64,000 nt of DNA, taken from contig NW_004624854.1 of NCBI RefSeq assembly GCF_000247695.1, positions 758,641 to 822,640 on the forward strand, in the 5' to 3' direction. The translations under genes and the position numbers were made by a program. This document shows, in pieces, positions 40,461 through 58,080 of this stretch. Source of the DNA: Heterocephalus glaber (Eukaryota > Chordata > Mammalia > Rodentia > Bathyergidae). Position 1 is the stretch's first letter; the number at the start of each line of letters is the position of its first letter. The notes below the pieces were generated by a model, which saw nothing but the letters and a program-made list of their open reading frames with translations, was not told where the DNA came from and did no database searches.

Positions 40461-41342
40461 TGCACTAATACCCATAGAGTAAACAGAGAGAGAGAGAGAC
40501 TTCCACAACCCTCATCCTACCTCACAGTCACTTTCACTCTCCCATGGCTGCCCCCCTCCTTGAATCTCTGTCCACTTTATCATAGGGTAGATCCACTTCA
40601 TAGTTTCCATTTTAAATTTAGCATATCCAGTTGCTTGGTTGCGAATTCCTCTTTACTGCAGTTTTTGCTCTTGGCATTGTTGGCTGCTTGTCATTCCTCA
40701 AACCTAACACACTCTTCCCCTCTACTTCACTGTGACCCTGAAGTCCTCGTAAGAACAGTGGAATTTACAGTGCAGCTCAGGTGCTAGGGTCCCAGGCTCT
40801 TCCCAGAGTACCTCTCACCCTCCTTGTCTGTAATTTTCTGTGGTGTTTCACAATGTGAAATGTTTGCTTGGATTCTATCATTCTGTATTTTGCCTCTGAT
40901 CTCAGGTGGGGTGGGCCTTGGATCCATAGTCTCCTCTCTCCAGTGCATGGAAGTTTCTTCCTTTGTCCTTCAGAAAGGCTCCAGGAACCCAAAGGAGATG
41001 CCACATCCTGCGACTGGATGCAGCTGATTCCCACTGGTTTCCCTTGGGAGCCTTCTTTCCCCTAACCACACTTCCGATATTTAGAAGATTTATCTTTGTG
41101 TGTATCCATCCAGATTGCTATTTGCCTGTCTTCTGCATTATGTGATGTACAGTTTAGTTTTGGATGCACTGCACGTAAATGTGCAGGTCACTGTGTTGGC
41201 ACAAGGCACAGTGAAATCAGGAATTTGTTCAGTTTACTTTGTGCAGGCCTGATATATAAACAATTCTCTTTAATGAGCATTTTACAGAAAGATGGGCTCA
41301 GGAGAAAATATCCCTAATACCTAGGAAAGAAATAAAAGCTAA

Positions 41343-43261
<1,919 letters not shown>

Positions 43262-43313
43262 TAAGAATATTTTTATTGCTCTGGTAATTAACATGTGGAA
43301 TTGCATTGTTTAT

Positions 43314-43500
43314 GCTGGGCCTGGTGACACCTGTATTCCTAGCACTGTGGGAGGGCTGAGGCAGGAGGATTGCAAATTCCAGCCCAGCCTGGACAACTTA
43401 GCAATTTAGCGAGACCCTGTCTCAAAATTTAAAATCAGAAGAAGAGCTGAGGATGTTGCTCCTGGTGAAGGCCCTGGGTTCAATCTCCAGGACAACAAAA
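43314..43500 (+). mobile_element. B1-dID SINE
   Basis: The B1 half reads gctgggcctggtgacacctg, cctagcactgtgggagggct and gcgagaccctgtctcaaaat. The diverged ID half reads agctgaggatgttgctcctg and ccctgggttcaatctccagg and ends in an A-rich tail. Confidence 0.82.
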
Positions 43501-44639
43501 CAAAAACAAGTTTTTATTAAAAAGAATCTTTAGTCTTCTGTCAGAGTTGCTATCTGTTCAGTGTTTCGAATCCGTTGCTGTTAAACTGAATACTGGTTGT
43601 GATTTTGGAAAGTAATACAGTTTTAAATATGGTTACAGGTTCTTGACCCTTTATTCCTGCCAAAGTCTTAGCTTTGCTCTGAATAATTCTCATTTGTTGC
43701 AACACATGTTTCCTCAAAACAATTGCACTTCAGACACAGCCCTGGAATTCCTGTGGTATTAATGCCAATTATTAATGGAATAGTTGTGGTTAGTTGTGTG
43801 ACTCACAGCCCCTTATGCTTTCTGAGATACATTTCATATTTTGCCTCATTCAAACCCTCAACTGCCTGTTGTTGGTCAGATTTCCCTTCTCCTTTGTTCT
43901 GTTTTCATTTTATTTTTGGTCTGCTTGTTAAGGTAGACAGTGCCATACTGTTCTTGAGTTCTTCCTATATGCGAAACAGTAATGTATCACGGCAGGTGGA
44001 AATTCAGCATTTTTCTTTATTGTTATGATGATAAAAGATTGCAATTGTTGTAGAATATGTTCCTGTCCCAGAGTCATTTGCCAGGCAGTGAAAGGCAGCT
44101 GTCTGCGGGGAGAAAGCACTCACTGAGTCCTGGCTTGGTTGTGTCCCGTGCATTCTCTCACCGTGGCCCCAAACCACTTTCTGCAAAACCGAAGCGTCAA
44201 CCTCACTCAGAAGCAATCAGACTGTTTCTCGTGGCCCTGGGTCCGGGGAAGCGTCTGCTGCCTGCCTTGTGGGGTTTCACACCTGTAGTTCTTGCTGGGT
44301 CCCGTTCTCTCAGGCCACTTGCTCTCTCCGTTTCGGATCCCCCTCTGCCCCGTGGCTTCCTGGAAGGGGGGTCTCACAGCTGTTCACAGGACCTCAGCTC
44401 CACACCCTCCACACGCCTTGGTCAGGCTTCCTTCACACCAGCAGTGCTGCAGGCACTTACAGAGCACTTTTCATCCCGACCCCCGGGACCATTCTGCAGA
44501 GAACCTGCCCTGTCCCCCATTTTTCCCTGGCTCTTTCTCCAGGCACCAGCGGCACCGAGCCCTTACAGTTCTCTTCTGACTTCTCCCTCTCCTCCGCTCC
44601 GACTGGCCCTGAAGCCTCAGGGTTTCTGAAGCTTCCTTC

Positions 44640-44960
44640 CATGTGGTCTCTGCCCTGCCCACTCGGCGGTGGATGTGGAGAAGTTTGTGAGTTTCTTCAC
44701 CTGCCCACCTCCTTGGGACCCCAAACTGGTCCCCTCGGCCTTCCTTCGGTGCTCACTGGTCCTCTCCACTTGGGCATCTCACGGGGACCTCAGCATCGGC
44801 ACGGTGAAGGCCAAGCTCATCATTTCCTGGGACCTGAGATGATGCCTTCCCTGCGTGTCCCACCTCCGTTACAGGGCTGGTGTTCTTGGCCACTCCGATC
44901 AGAAACCGGAAGGTGACCCTCTCACAGGGTGGCAGGTGCCCGGGACATGTCCTTCTCCTT
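44640..44960 (+). mobile_element. Possible L2-like LINE relic
   Basis: The phrases ctctccacttgggcatctca, cggggacctcagcatcggca, caagctcatcatttcctggg and gccactccgatcagaaaccg resemble, in order, an ancient repeat (cttggacatctcacaggcat, aactcatcatctcctgcc, ccagaaacctgggagtcat). The long frames at 44057-44629 and 44269-44916 overlap it and are probably not genes. Confidence 0.35.
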
Positions 44961-46470
44961 CCCACCTCTGACCCCCTTCCTGGGAGTGGTTCACACATCA
45001 TTTGTGCCATTTTTTTCCCACTGAACTCAGGACCCTGAGCGATCGTCTCGGTTTGCAGCCCTCAGGGCTGTGCATCAGTGAGTCGGTTGTGTCATGTGTT
45101 CGTTTGCCACCCCTATTTTAGATGTCCTTCTTTATAGCCTGTTCCAGTAAAGCCACTTAATAATTTCTACATTTGCTTTCTAGATAATTCTCAGACTTGT
45201 ATTCTCTCCACTCTTAATTAGAACCCTGGTGTTGTTTTTACCCAGGTAACTGAAGTGTATCAGTTGGTCTCTGTCCCATTTTAAATAACCGTGTACACGT
45301 GACTTCTAGAGGACCTGTTGGCCTCGCACCCTCACATCTGAGCACGTGGTTCCAGGGCCCCTTCAGGGGGGGCTCCTGTGGGTGATGCTCCGGGCCCACT
45401 CCCAGGGACGCTCCAGCCCTGCCAACCGAACATCATCCTGCAGCTGCTGCTTTAGCGCTGCCCCTGCCCTTGGAGAATTCTGCCCTTGGCCCTGGCATTC
45501 GGCCCAGGTTATTCTGTCCTCCTCCATTCTTTCCTTCTTTACTTCCTTCTCATTTCTTCCTTTTCTATATCCCTATCTTTTAAAATCCTACAAGATTCAA
45601 TGTAAGCATCCTCGGCTCTGAAAAATTTCCCCTGAATCACCAAGTAAAAGCAAAGTCCCTGTGTTTGCTCTGACAGCTTTCTGTACCTTTATTATAAATT
45701 GAAGGTGCATTTAGAAATCATGTGAATTGTAAACACGTCCGTGCTGTGTTCTCATTTGCCACCTTATACCAGCTTCCCCACTGTGTGCCTGCCTTCCCGG
45801 GAGATGTCCAGCTCATCCAGTCGCCATGAAGAGGCCTGGTGCCCAATAACTGTTTAGAACAAAATGACCCTTGCAATGGAGCTGAGGGAAGGGAAATTTC
45901 AAAGCAGCTGTAGCAAATCAATTACACCACCTTGCAACAGGGCAGACAATTGCGGCCCACCTCATGTAGATCCTGTCTCTGTGATGAAAAAGAAGGGAAG
46001 GGTAGAAAGAGATGGTTGTTATAATTGTGGAGAGATTCTTTGGCTTACTGTCTTCAGAACCACAGAATAAGAACTGTGAGGAAATGGGCAGTGTATGTGA
46101 ACACAAGCCACAGAACCTCGTCTTTAAAAACACGAAAAACAAAGTTGAAGCACGGTGTTGAAATACATAAGGAATTTCACATTAGGAGAACAGTATTTCA
46201 AGGTGGTATAACAGAGCCAGAAAAGCATATTGAATCCAAGTTGTCAACCCAAGCTCAGTTGGAGACCTGGGACCAGTTGTGGGTGATGGTGTCCGTAGCA
46301 GCTCCTGTGCACCTCTGAATGTAGAAAGGGGACAGATTGAGCTGTCCCTGTGGCATTTTATATATCCGGATGTTAACGTCAACGCCAGGCTTGTGAATTA
46401 CTTCACTGGTTTGGTTACTGGGCTTGACGGAGGACATTTCAGTAGTACTGCCTCTTAATAAGTTGATCTA

Positions 46471-46556
46471 GGGCTGGGGATTTAGCTCAGTGGTTCCACT
46501 GCCTGCCTCACAAGCAGAAGGTCCCGAGCTCAATCCCCGGTACAAAAAAAAAAAAG
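46471..46556 (+). mobile_element. ID SINE
   Basis: It reads gggctggggatttagctcag ... gctcaatccccggtac and then poly-A, with agttgatct at 46461-46469 and 46557-46565. It sits only about 100 bp upstream of the next coding exon, whose acceptor lies outside it. Confidence 0.92.
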
Positions 46557-46622
46557 AGTTGATCTTACTCTTACTGATTTTTGGTTCCTTCCTCCACTAC
46601 TCTGGGTTTTGCACATTGCTGA

Positions 46623-48792
<2,170 letters not shown>

Positions 48793-48832
48793 TAAGGGAG
48801 GCGGAGCTCAGCCTGCTGCTGTGGGCACAGGA

Positions 48833-48853
48833 CAGACAGACAGACAGACAGAC
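48833..48853. repeat. (GACA)n tetranucleotide repeat
   Basis: Five consecutive gaca units occur just downstream of the preceding exon. Confidence 0.9.
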
Positions 48854-50969
48854 ATGCTTGCACCCTAACCATAGGTCTGATGCGGTCTCCCTGGAGACGC
48901 TGGACGAGAAAGACTCCCTGCTCTCCCAGCTGCTCATCTTTCGGGGGGTGGGACCGTGTGCCCCGCCTGAGGGTGTTGTAAGTCCTCACTGTGTCCATGG
49001 GAACTCTCACTCGTTTCACGGTGCTATCACTGCAGCTCCAGGAGCTGAGAGCCTGCTGGTCCGACTCCGCCTGTCCATCAGTCCTTCCTCATTCTAAAAC
49101 TCACCTTGAGAGCTTCTTCCAGCCCATTGACCCGACCCACTCACCGTTTGCAGCTCATGGTTGAGACACCTAACTGCGAAAACACACAGTTCTCAATATG
49201 CAATAAGTACACGGGCAAAGCCCCGCCAAATTCAAGTACTATGTCCGGCTGAGAAGGAGGCTGTTGCAAGATTAGTTTCAGTAGAAAGCTTTAGAGGTGG
49301 ATTTCTGTGAATAAGTACAAATTTTCGGTTAGTAACGAGGACCAAAGGTGTGGAAATTTAATTGTTCTATCTGGGACCTAATGGTAATCAAGGGTTAGTT
49401 TTGTCTAATAATTTTAAGCAAGCAAAGTCTACATTTTCTGGGAATTTGTTGCACATTAGAAAGTCTTCAGAAACTCATCACAAATACCAGCTGTTTTCTG
49501 GTTTGGGTTCTGTTTTTTAAACTCAGAATAGAAGAAGTCAGCAGTCCTTCTGAACTTGACCAGCAAAACACACACTGCCCGGCACAGAGGACGGTCACTT
49601 AGCAGGGTAAACTGAGAGCTGACCGGATCTCCTGTTATCTGAACTGAAGCAGCTCAACAACAGCAGCCACAGTGCTTTTACAAGTCTGGGGTGAAAAAAC
49701 AGCTTAACACTCGCCCAATTGCTTTTGCTTTTGCCCCTACCTGGCTCCGGTAGCCTCCCCTGGTGTGCAGCTGGCCTTGCTTGCTGGCTTTCTCTCAAAA
49801 GCTATGTTAAATTGCAGTCGTGCTTGGTGCTATTTCTGAAGCTCTTTTGCTGAAATAAGTTTTCCACTTGGCCCCATGTCTAAACCTTATATAGCTTTAG
49901 TTTTTATAATTTTGGTAGCCAGACTATTTTTACTAACTAGAACGTAATTTCTTGGTATGCTCCGTAACTTACATTTTACCATCAATATTATTTGCCTGTT
50001 CTTTCACCCCCAGGAAGTTCTGATCGCAGTGCAGCTTACCCAGTCAGCCTGAGTATTAACGCGGTGTAAAGCTGCGTCACCCAGGTTGACTTATCAAGGA
50101 CCACCGTGTGGAATTGCAAATCTTACCAAATCTTATCACTGCCCGGGAGCAAGCAGATAAGGGCCCGTCCTCAGCTGCCCCCCTTGTTGGCACTGAATGG
50201 CGGAGCAGCTGCGCTGAGCTGTGCTCCGCTCACCGTGTTCACGGGCAGCCATGGGTGGAGAGTTCGAGGACATGCTCAGTCCTTCTCCCAGAAGGTTTAG
50301 CACAAGCAGGAAGGGGGGTCCTTCAGATCCGGACATGTGAATGCTCCAGAGCGCCAATCAGTACGCTTGCTTTATAGACAAGAGTGAGTGCTCCTCATGA
50401 GTTCCAGATAGTTCAGTCTTGACCAAAGACGACACGGAACCCATGTGTCACCGTGCCCAGCCCAGCTTTGCTGACCCGGCACTCGGGTCTCCAGGCAAAG
50501 ACGCGGGCGAGAGGCCCTTAGGTCCTACAGCTATGGAACAGTGAGGAGACATCCAGAGTAAAATGGTTTCTCCCATCCTTTTTATTCGATGGCTGACTCA
50601 GCCTTAAAGCTTGTGTGCACATAAACTATGGTGAGCTGCGGGTCTGGATCAGTAACTGCACCTTAATCCTGTCGGCCTTCTCCCGGAACTTAATTTTCAC
50701 TGAGAGGCCTTAGAATCCACAACCCCCGCCTTGGCCCACCTGCAAGATGATACTTCTGACATTTTGTTAAATTCTGCCAGGCTGTGGAGTAAAAGTAAAA
50801 TTTGGTTGATAGTTAGAATTTATTGGTTGAAGGAATTAAAGGTCACTTTTCCCTTTTTATTAATAAATCAGTATGAAAGTTCTTTGGTTATAAAATATGA
50901 ATATTATGTGTAGCTTTCAGTTCTGTATCTCTTTGTGTAAATTACTCAGCTAATGTGTCCCCCCTTTAG

Positions 50970-51075
50970 CAGTAGCCCAGTGGGGGTCTGTTTCTGTCTT
51001 GGTCCCCCCAGGCTTAGCACAGTGCTTGGCACGGTGGTAGCAAAAATTACTTCTTACATGAATGACGGAAGAGTT
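50970..51075 (+). mobile_element. L2/MIR3-like 3' end
   Basis: The run caggcttagcacagtgcttg, then gcacggtggtagcaaaaatt and acttcttacatgaatgacgg parallels the common ancient tail (cctagcacagtgcctggcac, atagtaggtgctcaataaat, gttgaatgaatg). Confidence 0.55.
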
Positions 51076-51335
51076 AAGCTCTTCCAGGAACAGCAGCTAT
51101 ATTTTTCAGGAATGGTACAGCTAACATCAGTCATTTGTTGTTCTTCTTGCCACTAGTTTCCCTTCGGTGGCCACTCAATGAAAACAGAGATCTCTTGATT
51201 TCCTTTAACTGCTTACACTCAGAGGACCCTATTTACACTGCTGTTCCCCAGCCTTACATTATAAACCGTGTCTAGAGAATCCAAGGTGACGCCTTCTCTC
51301 TGGGCTGTCCTTTGTGATGTACCCTTGTGAATTAA

Positions 51336-52438
<1,103 letters not shown>

Positions 52439-53587
52439 TAAAATAGGAAATAACTTTTCTTTACTGCCACTGCAGGACTCTAGGGAATACCTAAGCATAT
52501 GTTGTTTATATTTTATATTAAGAGTTTGGGAGAATAGAAAGTCTTTTAAATGAATTTCTCTCTAGCACTTTCCTAAATAAAGGGAAAAAGAAACAAGATC
52601 TCCCCAGCCAAATTTAAAATATCTACATCTACATCTCAAAGCACAAAGCACAGCCAGAGCATTAGCTGTATCTTAATCCTTGCCAGACTTTTGTTAGCGT
52701 CATTAGATAATCAACATCAGTTACCATATTTGCCACTTTAGTCTAGATTTTGCAGCACTTCGAGTTTTAAATTTATAACTATTTAGAATCCCTACACGAA
52801 AGATGACCAGTGTGTTGCTAAAGAATATTAAGCCACGTGTGTGTGTCCTCTACTTCCTCAGCTCCTGTCGTACACCATAATTCCATGCAAATGCTCTCTG
52901 TCCTGGACTCTCTTCATACCAAGAGCGTAATTTTCCATGGAGTGGAAAAAATGGCTTTATTGCTGCTACTAATAAATGCATGAGGCTGGTAAGGTAGGAT
53001 TTGTAGGAAGAAAAAACAAGTGTTTGAGGTTGAGTGGAGATAACTAGAGCTGGACAAAAGAAAAGGAGGGTGAAATGAGCAGAGGAGGAATGGAATTCCT
53101 TTCCAACCCAGCCAACAGTAATACTGCAGACGTTTTGAAGTAAAAGAAGTCTCAGATTACCTCTAACCTTATTACTAATAAAACTGCAATCTGGAGGGGC
53201 AGATGGATATTAAGTTCTCCAAAATGCCAGGTAGAAATGTCTTTGAGAAAGCTGTTGTATCAGTGGAATAAGGTGATATTAAAACCCAAAGATGTCATTG
53301 TGAACTCAAGTACAACTAACTTTGGGAAATCTAGCAAGTTTTTCTTTTTAGTAATTGCAAGACACTAATTCTTAAGAATTGTGTCCTTAGTGTCAACAGA
53401 TGAGCAGTCAGGGGCTGGGGCACTGAAAATATGACCCTGCCTCAGCCTCCTCCTTATTGTTTGGCATACTCAAGTTACAGTTGTAGGTGATAGTTTTACT
53501 AAAGAACTATTCATTTTACATATGCTTGGATAAGGAGTATTTTCCCCCTTTAACATGTTCAAGGGGTGATCAAAATACACATTGATT

Positions 53588-54091
53588 GTTTAAATTTTTA
53601 AAAATTATCACAGTAAAAGACATATTGCCATTCACCCTCGTCAGAGTCCTCCCCTTCCCTTGAACACACTTACCCTGTTGTTCCTGCCACTTTCTGAAGC
53701 AGCTCTGGGGTCCTCTTTCCTTCATGTCTTTACAAAGAGTCATTGAATGAATGAATGAATGCTGCTGCCAAGTGCCATCCGATGGAAAAGCAGCTTGTAA
53801 AAACATGACACTGTGTCCTCATCCACCTTATTCACCAGATTGGCACTGTGCAACTTCAGACTCTTCCCCAAAGTCAAAATGACCATAAAAGGGAAACATT
53901 TTGAATCAATTCAGGGCATGCATCGAGGCAGCCGGGACAGCACAACTGAAGACCCCCAGGAAAGAGCACTCCAGAGCCGCTGCAGGAAGTGGCAGGAATG
54001 ATGAGAGCAGTGTGTTCAAAGTGAGGGGGAGAATTTTTGAGGGAGGATTCATGGCAGTGTGTCTTACTGTAATAATTTTTTTATTTTAACA
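53588..54091. repeat. Diverged inverted repeat (two arms of about 135 bp, about 225-bp spacer)
   Basis: The reverse complement of 53588-53722 (ggaaagaggaccccagagct, gcttcagaaagtggcaggaa, agtgtgttcaaggg, tatgtcttttactgtgataa) aligns along its length with 53955-54091 (ggaaagagcactccagagcc, gctgcaggaagtggcaggaa, agtgtgttcaaagt, tgtgtcttactgtaataatt). By eye the identity is around 75%. The two arms look like two copies of one unidentified old interspersed element in opposite orientations. A (GAAT)n run lies in the spacer near 53744-53761. Confidence 0.7.
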
Positions 54092-54884
54092 TTCACCATA
54101 GTTACCAGTCATATCTTATATTTGCATCTCAAAAGTAGATTTAAACCATCTCAGTTAAGGTTTTTAACTCTTCTGGGAAACTTAAGAATTAGCATCAGAA
54201 TCACCTTTCTGTTGAAATTCATTTTTGTAAAGCCACTGAAGTACAGTATATGGAATAAACTGTAACAAGTCCGTGGGCCTGTCAGCTGCTTATATTTAGC
54301 GCCAGGAGTTTTCACACAACCTTTCAGGTGAGAGAGGCAACTTGGTACGGCCTGTCTCTCCTGCCTCCCCGTCCACCTGTGCCTGGCAGCTCTGAGCATT
54401 TAATGGGGTCATTCATTGAAAACACCGTGGTGTCTGGCCTGAGTAGGGACAGGCGGTGTTGGCTGCTGGTGTGATTTCTGTCACTAGTGCCCGAGATACA
54501 TACTAGCCCTCGGTGTACCGGAAGGAGCAGGGGGTTGGGGGTTCGAACCTGGTTCTCATCTCCCTCTGCCTCCAGCTGTGTCCAGAGCTGTCAAGATCCT
54601 TGATCTCTAGGCTTTGGGAGCGGCTGGCGGGTTTGGTTTAGACCAGAGAGCTGCTGGGGAATCTGGGCCTGGGCTGGATTCAGATCTCTCCTCCCTGGCA
54701 GCCCCGGGAAGCTGGTCCGACGCTGACTCACTGCAAGTGTGGTGCCCTGGGCCTCGGGCGGGGCATTCACACCCTTGGGTCACTGGCCCACACATCTCTT
54801 CCTCTCTTCGTGGAGACCTCATTGGTTCTACATGCTCGTTCTACCCTGGTTCTACCCTGATCGTAGACTTGTGCGAGTGGAGAC

Positions 54885-54960
54885 GGAATTACCGCATCTG
54901 TAAAGTAGGAACAACAGTGCTGCGAGCACAGCGTGTGTGATGATGGAGTGAGACATTTAT
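54885..54960 (+). mobile_element. MIR-like fragment
   Basis: The run ccgcatctgtaaagtaggaa, caacagtgctgcgagcacag, tgatggagtgagacatttat resembles the MIR 3' half (ctgtaaaatggg, gaggatggaatgagataat). Confidence 0.35.
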
Positions 54961-56640
54961 GGAGACGTTAGGGATAGTGTGTTTTGCTCTTCTTAAACCT
55001 TTTACCCCAGTCTCTGTAAGCCTGTAGCTGTAGTTCTGTGCTAAAATGTGCTCCACAAAAGAGCATATTTGAAGAAAATAATAAGAACTTTAGAGCTCTC
55101 GTAAAATCTGCATCACCTTTTATGAAGTCTGGGAATCTTGGTATAAAGAAGGTCTGTGGGTTCTGGCCTAAGGGACGCTTTCAGGTCACCAAACCCCTTT
55201 CTCCCTTCGCTGGAGCAGATACACTTGAAGAATTTCCTGCGCTTTCCCGATGTGTGTAGGCTGCAGAGCTGAAGGGTGGTCTGCCTAGAGCTCCTGTCAG
55301 CCCCTGGGTGTTTCCCTTTCCTGTTAGTGAACGACTGTTTTACATTTGAGATGTGACCATGCACATGCACATGGTGAGAGGTGAGCGGTGCCCTTCGTAC
55401 TTAGCAAATGCGCCCCCTAAGGAGTCTGGCACCACTGTGATGTGGAGGGCGGAAGGGCTGTGGCGGAGGAGGCCAGGTGCCCTGGGGCATCGGAGCCTGC
55501 GGGAAGCATCCTCAGTCTCCTGCAAGCAGATCTGAGGCTCACCCTTCTCTGGGTTCCTCCACTCACATCGTGGCCAGGAAGTGTGTTACAGTACACATGG
55601 TTGTCCCTGAAGCCAGTACAAACTGAATCCATGGCACTTTTCTTTGTCTCTCTTCTGCCATAATAAAGTGACTTGAGACCCAGCTAAGACACACTGGTGG
55701 GGACCCACGGGCATCTCCGTGGAGACTGACAGTTGGGCCCCTGTTCTGCTCGCTCTGCTTGGTGGCTGGTGTTGGTTGGCTGTCTGCGTTTCTGAGGGAT
55801 ACTTCCAGCCCTGGTGCCCTGGCGGGATTCGTGAGAAGAGAGTGGATTCACTTTATGGGAGCTGTCCTTACATGCCCCAGGGGGCTCACGGGCATCCAGA
55901 AGGGGGCTCGGAGTGCGTGCTCATTGCTGAGGTTTCTGCTGGGAGACGAGGGACTCAGGAGTCACCGGCTGTGCTCGCTCTGGGCCAGCAAGAGATTTTG
56001 CCAAAGGGGAAAAGATGGATTTTTGCAGATGGCTGTGCCTGGATAGTATGGTGAATGAAGTGCTCACCCAAGTTCAGAAATTAAATATAAGAGCTAACTA
56101 CGAAATAGGTATCTCAGGGAGACTGTTTGTTTACAGCAGGTTAGAAATTTACAAAGATAAAATTATTCTTTAAAAATGACAGCCTTTTTAATTTTAAAGC
56201 TCCACTTTTTATTTTTATTATAAAGAGAAAATGTTTTACAAAAAGGAGTATATGTATATGTTAAAATAGGTATATATTTAAGTATATACACATATGCCAA
56301 TCAAAAGTCAATCCCTGAGATAAGCTGCTAGCATTGGGGTATGTTTCCACTCCTTCAGGTGTCTCCCCACATTTGTGCACACATGTGTACAGGCACACAC
56401 ACATCTTTTAAACCCAAAGGACAATTGTAGAGCCTAATCTGAGTGACCTGCCTTTTGTTTGCCCTGTGTCAGTAATCATGAACACCTGTCCACGTCGTTA
56501 AACTTCACCCTATGATAATTTTTCCTCCTTTGGTACAGAGAGCCTTGGCTGCTATCAGAGTGAGCTAATGGCTAGTGAACAGGAAAATAACTGAGCAGTT
56601 CTGAAATACAATGTCACTTTTCTCAATTAAAAACAAAGAG

Positions 56641-56860
56641 CCAAGTGAAGTGGCCATGCTTGTAATCCTAGCCATTCAGGAAGCTGAGGCAGGAGTGTCA
56701 CAAATTCAAGGTCTAGACAACTTAACAAGACCTTGTCTCAAATTTAAAACAAAACAAAACAAAAAGTTTAAGGGCCAGAAATATAGTTCAATGGTAGAGC
56801 ACTTGCCTAGCATGTGTGAGGCCCTGGGTTCGGTCCATAGTACCTCCAAAGAAATAAAGT
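56641..56860 (+). mobile_element. B1-dID SINE
   Basis: The B1 half reads gtaatcctagccattcagga, agctgaggcaggagtgtcac and aagaccttgtctcaaattta, followed by an (aaaac)n linker. The ID half, ggtagagcacttgcctagca then gaggccctgggttcggtcca, is of the older 'ttgcctagca' type. Confidence 0.85.
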
Positions 56861-57559
56861 CAGAATGAAGGAAGAGCCCGGCAGGACCCTGTTGCCGCCC
56901 CCCGTAGTTCACCACTGTCTGCCGGTCATCGAGAAGGCTCTTAACAGGAAGGGCAGTTGGTGGGAGATTCTCCGACCTTGGTCTTCTCCTTAGCTTGCTC
57001 TCTCACACAAGGCCCTTTCCATTGCCTCCCCTCTGTCCTCCCACTCAGTTCTGGATAACAATAGTATTTAGAATTTTTGCTCTCTTCTACCATTGAATCA
57101 GCATGGGCTAACAAAAATCTACCAGACATAACTCATAGTATTAATGTGCTACAAATCCTCAAGTGGGGTACATCTTATAGATTAGTCTTTACTTTGGAAG
57201 GTGGGTAAATTTATCATTAAGACACACATCATGTCTAAAAAGGGACTGTGGTGAAAAGGAAAGCAATGGGAAGAACTGGTGAATGTTTAATGGAATGAAA
57301 GGAAGCTTACTTCCTCCTTGAACAGAGGAAAGGAAAATCTAAGTCCAATCGACTATCAGGCCTTGAGAACAGACTCGGGCATATTGTCAGTGGGTATTTG
57401 TAGGTGACTGTTAAGTAAGTAAGCTCCCTCTCAAGAACAGAGCAGGTTTGGGCTTATCTCTTCCCTGGTCCACAACATGGCCAACTGGTCTACCCACTGT
57501 GCGGTTCCTTCACCCCCTCGGCAAGCACTGTGAGCTTCTGAACACCGAGATTACCTCCT

Positions 57560-57905
57560 CCCTCCCTGGTTATACCCTCCAGTGGCAAAAATAAAATCCA
57601 AACTCCTTTGCAAGCACTTCCAGGTGGGGACCCAGCCATGCCTACTTTCCAGCCTCAACACAAATCTCCCTACCACTGCCAGCCATCCCTCCATGGCCGG
57701 ACTCACCCCTGCTGGGTCATCACTGCCTGGACCGCTCTTCTGAGGGCTCTTTCTGGAACCCAAGGACCTGGCCTAGATTCAGGTCCTCAGAAAGCTCCAT
57801 CTCGATTCTTCTCCCTCCTTATCTCCTGCACAGGACCCCCTAGGAGCAAGGGCTTTGATTAAACTCAGCTTTGTCCCTAGCACTGAGCCCACTGCCTGGC
57901 ACTCA
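57560..57905 (+). mobile_element. L2 LINE 3' fragment
   Basis: The succession ccagtggcaaaaataaaatc, caaactcctttgcaagcact, cagccatgcctactttccag and cctggaccgctcttctgagg follows the L2 order (aaaatccaaactcctt, cctacctctccagcc, tgcctggaacgctcttc). It ends in an L2-type tail (gtccctagcactgagcccac tgcctggcac). Confidence 0.7.
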
Positions 57906-57984
57906 GTTATTACTGTTTTTAGCAAATTCTTAAACTGGAGAGAGGACTTTGGACCAGTCCAGGTGAGATACTCCCAAATTGCTT

Positions 57985-58080
57985 TTGTATCTCTGTATCC
58001 TCATCTGAAAAGCCATGGGCAGATAGTTATACTCACATTACAAAGTCTTAAAGATTAAACATGTGCAAAATGCTTATAAT
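57985..58080 (+). mobile_element. MIR 3' fragment
   Basis: The run tatcctcatctgaaaagcca, ttatactcacattacaaagt and gattaaacatgtgcaaaatg matches the MIR 3' half (cctcatctgtaaaatgg, gattaaatgagataatgcatgtaaag). Confidence 0.5.

Noticed and set aside
44057..44916. Overlapping plus-strand frames of 190 and 215 codons
   Set aside because: They overlap each other in different frames within GC-rich sequence resembling an ancient LINE. No recognisable protein family and no exon boundaries.
53420..53490. Possible minus-strand B1 fragment (cctgcctcagcctcctcctt)
   Set aside because: Only a short core resembles B1 and the rest is too diverged to support a call.
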